Part shown: in pieces, positions 1-6,260 of the stretch
Numbering within the stretch: the first letter of the stretch is position 1
Layout: each line of letters starts with the position of its first letter
Assembly (NCBI GenBank): GCA_045616665.1
Contig: JAZLHE010000076.1
Span: forward strand, 1-7,189
Direction of reading: 5' to 3'
Source of the DNA: RUG11690 sp045616665
GTDB taxonomy: Bacteria; Bacteroidota; Bacteroidia; Bacteroidales; WCHB1-69
Length of the DNA: 7,189 nt
The notes under the pieces: model-generated
Told to the model about the DNA's origin: nothing
Databases searched by the model: none
The model's input: only the letters and a program-made list of their open reading frames with translations
Translations under genes and position numbers: made by a program

Positions 1-612
1 GTTGTTGGAATCAATGAAGGTTCCGTCAGTGGTGTATACAATACAGGTGTAGTATTAGGCGAACTCGCTGTCGGTGGCGTTGTTGCGAGTAATAGTGGTT
101 CGGTCAATAATGCGTACAATACAGGCTTTGTGCAAGGAGCTGATGAAGTTGGTGGCGTTGTTGCGGAAAATAGTGGTTCGGTCAATAATGCGTACAACAC
201 GGGTTCTGTGCAAGGGAATGAATCTGTCGGTGGCGTTGTCGGGAGCTGCTATGGTACAAATGGTTCCGTCAGTGCAGTATACAACACCGGTGCTGTGAGT
301 GGAGGCTCTGCTGTCGGCGGTGTTATTGGGTCAAGTACAAAATCTGTTAGCGATGTCTACAATACCGGTGTGGTAAGCGGAACGGGAAAATCTGTTGGTG
401 GTGTAATAGGGCTTAATTCTAAAAATGCCTCAATCAGCAACAGCTACTTCAATGTTGAAATGGATTGTTCTCAATGCGACAATTCCTTGGGTATAGGCTT
501 GACCGCATGGAAATTGGCAACAACAACGTTGTCGGAACTTTTCACACTCAGTGAAAACTGGGTTGCCGGATCCGTTAAATCTGACCTTGGTGGTGGAAAA
601 TTTCTGCTTTTG
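1..612 (+). repeat. GLUG module 0 (3' part)
   Basis: This is the end of a module whose core lies upstream of the window. It holds about six consecutive GLUG units (the first cut by the window edge), then the SNSYFN linker with a CSQC pair (466-477) and the WVAGSVKS segment. It has more GLUG units than any complete module here. Positions 355-525 are a close DNA copy of 2122-2292, at the end of module 2. Confidence 0.85.
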
Positions 613-3600
613 CTTCCTGGTCTCAAGAATGTAGGTTCCCTGTTTGAAATTGAATATAACGGATTTCAGCCTAATGCCGATGGTGTGTATGAAATTGGTA
701 CAGCTCAACAGCTCAAATGGTTTGCTCAAATGGTGAATGAAGGCCGCTCATCAATTTATGGTAAGCTTGTCGAAAACATTGTGCTGAATGGGATGGTTCT
801 GGATTCCGATGGATCGTTGTACAATAATGGAAGTGGCCTTGAACAATGGACTCCGATAGGAACTACCATGAACCCCTTCAAGGGAACTTTCGATGGAAAT
901 GGTCATACCATCAGCGGATTGTATTTCAATAACGAAAATACGGATGATGTTGGCCTTTTCGGTTATGTTGGCTCTAGCGGCAAGGTGATGAATGTCGGTG
1001 TAGAGGACTCGTATATCAAAGGTCGAAAATATGTCGGTGGCGTTGTCGGGTATAACGTAGGCTCTGTCAGCGACGTGTACAACACGGGCTCCGTGAGCGG
1101 AAGTTCTGGTGTCGGTGGCGTTGTCGGGTATAATTTTTTGGGCACTGTCAGCGACGTGTACAACATGGGTTCCGTGAGCGGAACAGAACGAGTCGGCGGC
1201 GTTGTCGGGGATAATGGTTATGGCTCTGTCAGCGACGTGTACAACACGGGTGCCGTGAGTGGAAGCTCTAATGTCGGTGGCGTTGTCGGGGATAAGTCTT
1301 CTTCTGGTACTATTAGCAAAGCGTACTATAATACGAATACGGCTTGCTCGAATTGCAGAGGTTACTATGGTACGGGCAAGACGACATGGGAACTGGCAAC
1401 TACAACATTGTCGAAACTATTCACCTCCACTGATAATTGGGTTGCCGGTTCCGTTAAATCTGTTCAAAGTGACGGAAAAACGATTGTTTTCCTCCCGGGC
1501 CTCAAGAATGTTGGTTCCCAGCCTGAAATGGAATGTGAAGGTATGGAACCGAATAGTGATGGCGTCTATGAAATCAGTTCCGTCCACCAACTCAATTGGT
1601 TTGCAAAATTCGTGAATGTAGGTAATACCTCGGTTAAGGCCAAACTTACCGCAGACATTGAGCTTAACACAAGCGTGCTTAACGCAGATGGTTCCTTGAG
1701 CGATGATTATGCGACGTTCTCCCAGTGGACTCCGATAGGAACGTCCGAGAACCCCTTCAGCGGTTCTTTCGACGGCGATGGTCATACTATCAGCGGGCTG
1801 TATTTCAATGATGCCGATGAGGATGGTGTTGGTCTGTTCGGTTATGTAGGCGTTGACGGCAGGGTAATGAATGTTGGCGTAAAGGACTCGTATATCAGAG
1901 GTCAAAATTATGTGGGCGGCATGGTCGGGTATAACGAAGGCTCTGTCAGTGTCGCGTACAACACAGGTTCCGTGAGTGGGTATTCAGGTGTCGGTGGCGT
2001 TGTCGGATATAGTGAAAATGGATTTATCAGCAACGTGTACAATACAAACTCTGTGAGCGGATATTCTAGTGTCGGTGGCATTGTCGGGGAAAGCTATGGT
2101 GAAAATGCGTTCGTCAGAGCAGTATACAATACCGGTGCTGTGAGCGGAACGGGGAAATCCGTTGGCAGCATAATAGGGAATAATTCTAAAAATGCTTCAA
2201 TCACTAACAGCTACTTCAATGTTGAAAAGGATTGTTCTCAATGCGACAATTCCTTGGGTATTGGCTTGACAACATGGAAATTGGCAACAACATTGCCAGA
2301 GGGCTTCTCCAATGAAACCTGGGTCGCCGGTTCCGTCAAATCTGACATAGGTAATGGAAAACTGTTACTTTTGCTCCCGGGTCTCGTAGATGTAGGCGTT
2401 CAACCTGAAATTGAATATGACGGATTCTTGCCGAATGCCGATAGCGTTTTTGAAATAGGGTCTATTCAAAAACTTGAATGGTTTGCAAAATTTGTGAATG
2501 CTGGTAATACTTCGGTTAAGGCCAAACTTACCGCAGACATTGAGCTTAACGCAAGCGTGCTTAACGCAGATGGTTCCTTGAGCGATGATTATGCGACGTT
2601 CACCCAGTGGACTCCGATAGGAACGTCCGAGAAACCCTTCATCGGGTCTTTCGACGGTGACGGCCATACTATCAGCGGGCTGTATTTCAACGATGCCGAT
2701 GAGGATGGTGTTGGTCTGTTCGGATACATCGGCGATGGTGCCGTTGTCCAGAATGTTAGCGTAAAAGACTCGTACTTCAAGGGACGAAGCTATGTTGGCG
2801 GCGTTGCCGGTAGCAATTATAAAGGTTCTGTCAGCAACGTGTTCAACACGAGCTCTGTGAACGGCTCGAAACTTGTTGGCGGCGTGGTTGGGTATAATTT
2901 AGGCTCCGTCAGCAATGTGAACAACTCTGGTTTCGTGAGTGGAACGGAATTAGTCGGCGGTGTTGTTGGCTTGAATGTGAATAACGTTAACGACGTGTAT
3001 AACTCCGGTTCCGTGAGTGGGTCAATCACAGTCGGTGGTGTGGTCGGGGGCAATGAAGGTGTCGTCAGTAACACGTACAGCTCGGGTTTCGTGATATGTT
3101 ACGACGAAGTTGGTGGCGTGGCCGGATATAACGCAGCCCGCATCAGCAACAGCTACTTCAATACGGATTTCTTCTCCGGAAACGCCTTCGGCAGTGGCGA
3201 CGCAGGAACGAATGTCCTTGGTTTGACGACTGCTGAATTGACTAGCACGACTTTGCCGGAAGGCTTCTCCAGTGATATTTGGCTTGCCGGTTCTGGAAAG
3301 CCTGTTGCTGACGCTAGCCATAAAAAGCTGGTGTACAAACTCCCGGGTCTCAAGAATGTCGGCAAACAGCCTGAAGTAGACTATATCCTGAATTTGCCCA
3401 ATGATGAAGGTGTGTATGTTATCAGTTCCGCGCAAGATCTCATTAACTTCGCAGAACTCGTGAATGGTGGAGTATACCCGACCAATGGTGTACTTGCTGC
3501 GGATATCGTGCTGAACAAGAAGGTGCTTAACATAGATGGCTCCTTGAGCGAAGATTCTGCAAGTTTCTCTCAATGGACTCCGATAGGAACGTCTAAGAAT

Positions 3601-5322
3601 CCTTTTGTGGGTTTCTTCGATGGAAGTGGCCACACCATTAGCGGTCTGTATTTCAATGACGGTGCTAGGGATTCTGTCGGCCTATTTGGTTACGTTCTTG
3701 GTAAAGTGATAAATGTTGGTGTAGAAGACTCGTATATCAAAGGGGGGGAATTCGTTGGTGGTATCGCTGGGTGTGTTGATGAAGGCCTTGTCAGCAATGT
3801 CTATAACAAGGGATCTGTGAATGGAAACACTTCTGTCGGTGGTATTGCCGGTGTAATCTATTCCCCGTTCGTTGCCGCAACGAATCCTGATTACACCATT
3901 ACCAATGCCTACAATACGGGCTTGGTGAGTGGAACTTCTGGTGTCGGCGGTGTCGTTGGGTCCATAGCCGGTAGATTGCCTACAGATAAAACGGCTCTTT
4001 CAAAGGTCTTGAAATTGACAGATGCTGATACTCTTCCCATCTATGCGGTCAGCAGTGTGTACAACACTGGCTCTGTGATTGGCGTTCCTGTTGTGGGGCG
4101 TTCTCAAGCTACAGAGGTGCATATTGGCAAAATTGTCGGGAGTGCTGCGTCAACATATCGTATGAGTATAGATCCAAGGACTGAATATACAATCAATATC
4201 AAGACTTCCGTCGTCTACGCCTACTACGAATCGGATGTTGAACGGTCGTCCGAAACTTCAGGGAGTCGCCTGGGTGGGAGCCGCACGGATAAGCCCGTGC
4301 GTCCGAATAATCCTGTGATGCCCGATGCCTTTGGCATGAGCATGACTCAATCGGAATTGACAAACGGAAAACTGCCGCGAGGCTTCTCCAAAGATGTGTG
4401 GACAGCCGGTTCTGTCGATAGTGGTAACGACCATCTTACCTACAAGTACCCCTATCTTACGATTTTCGGCGAAAGCTGCCTGCCTCAGTACTCTCCGGCA
4501 ATCGTAATCGCAGACGGTAACAAGTCCGCTACTATTTACGGCGCTGCGACAGACTCCGTGAACATCACTGAAGACATCGAAATCACCGGCCCTATTTCGC
4601 TACAGCGTGAATTCGCGAAAACGGCAACCGCAAGCAGCTTCTCCTCGCTCATGTTGCCGTTTAAGCCCAAAAGCAAACCCGCAGGAATCTCCTTCTATTC
4701 GTTTGTGTCGGTATCCAAGATCAATGGCAAGTGGACCGTCTCTGTACGAAATGTAGAGGAAATCGAGGCCAATACGCCGTATCTTGTGCAAGTCGGCTCC
4801 GGAACCACTTCCATCGACTTTGCCGATGGCGGTACGTTCAAGGCTACGGCAGGCGAACACCTCACCACGGAAGGCAACTGGAACCTCGTGGGTACCTATG
4901 AGTACAAGAAGTGGCAGGAAGGGGATCCGGGTCTTGGCTATGACTACGGTTTTGCTGGCTCGAAAGACAATGACCCCGCGATTGTCGGAAAGTTTGTGAA
5001 GATTGGCGCCGGTGCGTACATCTATCCGATGCGAGCTTACCTTGAATACAAGGCCCCTGCCCAACCGGGCCGCCCGGCCGCGCCTGGCGAAAAGGCCCGA
5101 AGCGTGAAGGCCTCGCTCCCGGAATCTATGGACGTCATGGTGATTGAAAAATCCGAAACCGGCGAGGAAACCACGAGAGTCATCGGCTCGTTCAATACAC
5201 GCACGGGCGAGTTCAAGGCATCCGCCGAACGCTACTACGATATGAAGGGCCGCCACCTCGGCAAGAAGAGGCCGAACGTCAAGGGCGTCTATAACAACGG
5301 CAAGAAGGTGTTTGTTAAGTAA
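1..5322 (+). CDS. Giant GLUG-repeat surface protein, 5'-partial
   Basis: The frame is open from the first base and ends at TAA 5320-5322, giving 1773 visible residues. The true start and any signal peptide lie upstream; a GTG at 130 is only an internal valine. Residues 1-1482 are long modules, each with a core (WTPIGT, FDG.GHTISGLYFN, VGLFGY) followed by GLUG motifs of the form VGGVVG...GSVS.VYNTGSVSG. Residues 1483-1773 are non-repetitive: a SSLMLPF...NTPYLVQV segment (about 1543-1595) like C-terminal domains of large Bacteroidetes/Fibrobacter surface proteins, a Pro/Ala-rich linker (about 1684-1702), and a final YYDMKGR...KKVFVK tail. GLUG proteins are known as extracellular or cell-surface repeat proteins, some implicated in adhesion. 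The repeats are expected to form an elongated beta-rich stalk (inference). The ligand is unknown. Its stop lies 32 nt before the next small ORF, with no terminator between. Confidence 0.93.
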   Translation, partial: VVGINEGSVSGVYNTGVVLGELAVGGVVASNSGSVNNAYNTGFVQGADEVGGVVAENSGSVNNAYNTGSVQGNESVGGVVGSCYGTNGSVSAVYNTGAVSGGSAVGGVIGSSTKSVSDVYNTGVVSGTGKSVGGVIGLNSKNASISNSYFNVEMDCSQCDNSLGIGLTAWKLATTTLSELFTLSENWVAGSVKSDLGGGKFLLLLPGLKNVGSLFEIEYNGFQPNADGVYEIGTAQQLKWFAQMVNEGRSSIYGKLVENIVLNGMVLDSDGSLYNNGSGLEQWTPIGTTMNPFKGTFDGNGHTISGLYFNNENTDDVGLFGYVGSSGKVMNVGVEDSYIKGRKYVGGVVGYNVGSVSDVYNTGSVSGSSGVGGVVGYNFLGTVSDVYNMGSVSGTERVGGVVGDNGYGSVSDVYNTGAVSGSSNVGGVVGDKSSSGTISKAYYNTNTACSNCRGYYGTGKTTWELATTTLSKLFTSTDNWVAGSVKSVQSDGKTIVFLPGLKNVGSQPEMECEGMEPNSDGVYEISSVHQLNWFAKFVNVGNTSVKAKLTADIELNTSVLNADGSLSDDYATFSQWTPIGTSENPFSGSFDGDGHTISGLYFNDADEDGVGLFGYVGVDGRVMNVGVKDSYIRGQNYVGGMVGYNEGSVSVAYNTGSVSGYSGVGGVVGYSENGFISNVYNTNSVSGYSSVGGIVGESYGENAFVRAVYNTGAVSGTGKSVGSIIGNNSKNASITNSYFNVEKDCSQCDNSLGIGLTTWKLATTLPEGFSNETWVAGSVKSDIGNGKLLLLLPGLVDVGVQPEIEYDGFLPNADSVFEIGSIQKLEWFAKFVNAGNTSVKAKLTADIELNASVLNADGSLSDDYATFTQWTPIGTSEKPFIGSFDGDGHTISGLYFNDADEDGVGLFGYIGDGAVVQNVSVKDSYFKGRSYVGGVAGSNYKGSVSNVFNTSSVNGSKLVGGVVGYNLGSVSNVNNSGFVSGTELVGGVVGLNVNNVNDVYNSGSVSGSITVGGVVGGNEGVVSNTYSSGFVICYDEVGGVAGYNAARISNSYFNTDFFSGNAFGSGDAGTNVLGLTTAELTSTTLPEGFSSDIWLAGSGKPVADASHKKLVYKLPGLKNVGKQPEVDYILNLPNDEGVYVISSAQDLINFAELVNGGVYPTNGVLAADIVLNKKVLNIDGSLSEDSASFSQWTPIGTSKNPFVGFFDGSGHTISGLYFNDGARDSVGLFGYVLGKVINVGVEDSYIKGGEFVGGIAGCVDEGLVSNVYNKGSVNGNTSVGGIAGVIYSPFVAATNPDYTITNAYNTGLVSGTSGVGGVVGSIAGRLPTDKTALSKVLKLTDADTLPIYAVSSVYNTGSVIGVPVVGRSQATEVHIGKIVGSAASTYRMSIDPRTEYTINIKTSVVYAYYESDVERSSETSGSRLGGSRTDKPVRPNNPVMPDAFGMSMTQSELTNGKLPRGFSKDVWTAGSVDSGNDHLTYKYPYLTIFGESCLPQYSPAIVIADGNKSATIYGAATDSVNITEDIEITGPISLQREFAKTATASSFSSLMLPFKPKSKPAGISFYSFVSVSKINGKWTVSVRNVEEIEANTPYLVQVGSGTTSIDFADGGTFKATAGEHLTTEGNWNLVGTYEYKKWQEGDPGLGYDYGFAGSKDNDPAIVGKFVKIGAGAYIYPMRAYLEYKAPAQPGRPAAPGEKARSVKASLPESMDVMVIEKSETGEETTRVIGSFNTRTGEFKASAERYYDMKGRHLGKKRPNVKGVYNNGKKVFVK
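613..1491 (+). repeat. GLUG module 1, 293 residues
   Basis: This is a complete module, taken from LPGLKNVG to just before the next LPGL. The order is lead-in (VYEIGTAQQLKWFA), core WTPIGT at 847, GHTISGLYFN, VGLFGYVG, about four GLUG units (1036-1305), then a linker with CSNC (1345-1356) and WVAGSVKS. The GLUG-coding DNA repeats near-identical stretches such as gtcggtggcgttgtcggg several times, making it prone to slippage. Confidence 0.88.
1492..2373 (+). repeat. GLUG module 2, 294 residues
   Basis: This is a complete module with the same order as module 1. The core WTPIGT is at 1726, followed by about four GLUG units and a linker with CSQC (2233-2244). Its first half (1597-1841) is nearly identical in DNA to module 3 (2479-2723), while its end (2122-2292) matches module 0 (355-525). 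It therefore looks like a mosaic of two different sister modules. Confidence 0.88.
2374..3339 (+). repeat. GLUG module 3, 322 residues
   Basis: This is a complete module with core WTPIGT at 2608 and five GLUG units, one more than modules 1 and 2, which accounts for its extra length. The YFN linker lacks the CxxC pair and instead has a Gly/Ser-rich stretch (NTDFFSGNAFGSGDAG). Some GLUG units are degenerate, such as VSNVNNSGFVSG and NVNDVYNSG. Confidence 0.86.
3340..4446 (+). repeat. GLUG module 4, divergent, 369 residues
   Basis: This is the last and most divergent module. The core WTPIGT at 3574 and VGLFGY are intact, but the GLUG units are interrupted by inserts: SPFVAATNPDYT (about residues 1288-1299), a segment around RLPTDKTALSKVLKLTDADT (about 1325-1344), and a long stretch to about residue 1440 including SRLGGSRTDKPVRPNNPV. 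It closes with a degenerate LP.GFS..VWTAGSVDS linker that leads into the C-terminal region. Confidence 0.78.
5233..5319 (+). other. C-terminal sorting-like tail of the GLUG protein
   Basis: The last 29 residues (1745-1773) begin YYDMKGRHLG, pass through GVYNNGKK and end in VFVK. The pattern Y-D-x-x-G-R, then G-x-Y, then a basic Lys/Val end is common at the ends of surface proteins in Bacteroidetes and Fibrobacter, and resembles type IX secretion sorting tails. Use of that pathway here is inference, since no secretion gene is in the window. Confidence 0.55.
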
Positions 5323-5343
5323 GGGCGGAACCGTAAGGGCCAA

Positions 5344-5350
5344 AAGGAAA
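5344..5350 (+). promoter_or_regulatory. Ribosome binding site of the small ORF
   Basis: An AAGGAAA stretch lies about five to seven bases before ATG 5355, a normal Shine-Dalgarno position. It is the main support for translation of the 46-codon ORF, which is too short to judge by length. Confidence 0.6.
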
Positions 5351-5354
5351 TAAA

Positions 5355-5495
5355 ATGAAAAAAGAATACAAGAAACCTTGCATTGAAGAAATAAAGTTCG
5401 TCCGTTGCGCAAATCTGCTTCAAGGGTCGTTTGAACCGGATTTCCCCGGGGACGATGAAGACGGCCTCCCTGAGGCAAATGGTGAAATTGGCTAA
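5355..5495 (+). CDS. Small acidic-tailed peptide, 46 residues, unknown function
   Basis: An ATG preceded by AAGGAAA and ending at TAA 5493-5495 encodes a 46-residue peptide that I do not recognise as a named family. The head is basic and begins MKKEYKKPCIEEIKF, with Cys at 9 and 18. After L21-L22-Q23-G24-S25 the tail has eight Asp/Glu among the last 22 residues and no Lys or Arg. It has no membrane segment or signal peptide. It starts 32 nt after the GLUG protein stop and is followed within 10 nt by a terminator, so it is probably the last gene of that transcript. Short proteins starting MKK.Y..P.I are common in gut Bacteroidetes and Firmicutes, and the Y-x-x-P pattern also occurs in leaders of some ribosomally made peptides, notably lasso peptides. 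No maturation enzyme is visible, so a peptide-product role is speculative. Confidence 0.66.
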   Translation: MKKEYKKPCIEEIKFVRCANLLQGSFEPDFPGDDEDGLPEANGEIG

Positions 5496-5502
5496 AAACC
5501 TT

Positions 5503-5531
5503 AAGCGACTCCCGATTCGGGAGCCGCTTTT
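5503..5531 (+). terminator. Rho-independent terminator of the GLUG/small-ORF unit
   Basis: The stem is aagcg-a-ctcccg paired with cgggag-c-cgctt (one A/C mismatch), with loop att and a TTTT end. It starts 7 nt after the small ORF stop, marking the end of the plus-strand transcript. Confidence 0.85.
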
Positions 5532-5575
5532 GTCATTCCCGCCCGCGCTTTGTCATTCCCGCGAAGGCGGGAATC
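5531..5575 (+). repeat. REP-like TGTCATTCCCGC repeat with hairpin
   Basis: TGTCATTCCCGC occurs twice, at 5531-5542 and 5551-5562. The second copy continues into a perfect 8-bp hairpin (attcccgc, loop gaag, gcgggaat; 5555-5574). The motif TGTCATTCCCGCGAAGGCGGGAATC resembles dispersed intergenic palindromes seen in many bacterial genomes. The first copy lacks the second arm and abuts the terminator T-run. Confidence 0.7.
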
Positions 5576-5590
5576 CCACTAAAATTGAAA

Positions 5591-5634
5591 TTTGACTGAC
5601 TAAATTCGGAATTTTGCTCATTTAGTCAGTCAAA
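5591..5634. repeat. Inverted repeat IR-1 (TGACTGAC type)
   Basis: Two perfect 15-bp arms (5591-5605 and 5620-5634) are separated by a 14-nt spacer (5606-5619). The core arm is TGACTGACTAAAT. There is no T-run after it, so it is not an obvious terminator. It is a sister of the inverted repeat at 5762-5801. Confidence 0.85.
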
Positions 5635-5761
5635 AATTAGCTTGTACTAAACGAATTCTGCGCTTTTCGACCGGGTTTAGCCCGCAAAAACCTAAAAACA
5701 GTGAAAATGAATGCCAAAATCACTATCGGAAGTCTCTAAATCGCTTAATTTGTACGCAAAA
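5635..5761. other. AT-rich spacer between the two inverted repeats
   Basis: I see no gene here. There is one small hairpin (cggg, loop tttag, cccg; 5672-5684). The stretch is bounded on both sides by the TGACTGAC inverted repeats. Confidence 0.5.
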
Positions 5762-5801
5762 TGACTGACCAAAATGGGTGTTTTTGCGTTTTGGTCAGTC
5801 A
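5762..5801. repeat. Inverted repeat IR-2 (TGACTGAC type)
   Basis: Two perfect 13-bp arms (5762-5774 and 5789-5801) are separated by a 14-nt spacer (5775-5788). The core arm is TGACTGACCAAAA. Compared with IR-1, arm positions 9 and 13 differ and the opposite arm carries the matching change in both cases. Both spacers also contain TTTTGC. Confidence 0.85.
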
Positions 5802-5830
5802 AATAGCAAAAAAAAGCATTTCTTTTATGC

Positions 5831-5944
5831 TCACTGCGTTCGCATGTGAAATATTTTTCGTCGGACCCCTCTCTTCGGGTCCAGCCCGCATTTCATGCGG
5901 GCCTCCGCGCTTCGCCTCGGCAATATCCACGAGCAAGCTCGTGG
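5831..5944. other. Cluster of GC-rich hairpins, non-coding
   Basis: Four hairpins lie within 115 bp: tcactgcg/cgcatgtga with a bulge (5831-5849), ggaccc/gggtcc (5863-5882), gcccgcat/atgcgggc with loop ttc (5884-5902) and ccacgagc/gctcgtgg (5927-5944). The last two are perfect 8-bp stems. Open frames crossing the region are low-complexity and overlap one another on both strands, so I regard it as structured intergenic DNA or RNA rather than a gene. It lies beyond the tRNA terminator and between convergent transcripts. Confidence 0.6.
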
Positions 5945-5990
5945 CTGCTGCACTCGGCTTACGCGCTCCTCGTCCCTTTTCTTTCCGCAC

Positions 5991-6031
5991 AAAAAAAAGA
6001 AAACCACCCAAAAGGGTGGTTTTTCTTTTTT
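5991..6031 (-). terminator. Terminator of tRNA-Gly, potentially bidirectional
   Basis: The stem aaaaccaccc (6000-6009), loop aaaa and gggtggtttt (6014-6023) is perfect over 10 bp and can extend by a G-U pair. Read on the minus strand it begins a few bases after the tRNA 3' end and finishes in C then eight T (5998-5991). On the plus strand T-runs also follow, so it could stop transcription from both sides. Confidence 0.88.
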
Positions 6032-6033
6032 AG

Positions 6034-6106
<73 letters not shown>

Positions 6107-6118
6107 GAGGTGAGCACA

Positions 6119-6147
6119 ATTATAGTTTGATTTTTTTCATTTGTCAA
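6119..6147 (-). promoter_or_regulatory. Consensus sigma-70 promoter of tRNA-Gly
   Basis: On the minus strand there is a perfect TTGACA (complement of 6142-6147), a 17-nt spacer and a perfect TATAAT (complement of 6119-6124). The predicted start is about position 6111, leaving a leader of about five bases before the mature tRNA 5' end at 6106. An exact consensus fits strong expression of a stable RNA. Confidence 0.92.
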
Positions 6148-6260
6148 TGGGAAAATGGCTTATTTTCCAATTTTTTAGGAAAATTTCTGCGAAAAATACG
6201 TCTAGTGGAATAGGGGCAAATGTTTGCTCTTCGTAAAATGCCGCACGCAGCGGAAAAAAG
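6148..6260 (+). other. Divergent intergenic region upstream of the Rpn gene
   Basis: This AT-rich stretch lies between the tRNA promoter and the nuclease start. It contains a perfect 7-bp hairpin (ggaaaat, loop ggctt, attttcc; 6150-6168) followed by a T-run. I could not assign a convincing plus-strand promoter. An in-frame TAA at 6234-6236 rules out a longer nuclease N-terminus. Confidence 0.5.

Noticed and set aside
130..132. GTG as a start codon for the large protein
   Set aside because: The same frame is open to base 1 and the upstream codons encode in-phase GLUG repeats, so this is an internal valine.
1..4446. The repeats as a CRISPR array or a DNA-level satellite
   Set aside because: Spacing follows a continuous reading frame with conserved GLUG protein motifs, and the units are coding repeats rather than identical repeats with unique spacers.
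4600..5478. Long minus-strand open frame of 292 codons
   Set aside because: It lies antisense to the conserved C-terminal region of the GLUG protein and to the small ORF, has no recognisable motif, and is explained by codon bias of the sense strand.
5591..5801. Terminal inverted repeats of a complete insertion sequence
   Set aside because: Each unit is itself a palindrome, only 127 bp lies between them, and there is no transposase ORF inside.
6150..6178. Plus-strand terminator (ggaaaat hairpin followed by a T-run)
   Set aside because: The stem is short and AT-rich, and no plus-strand gene ends just upstream, since the preceding gene is the minus-strand tRNA.
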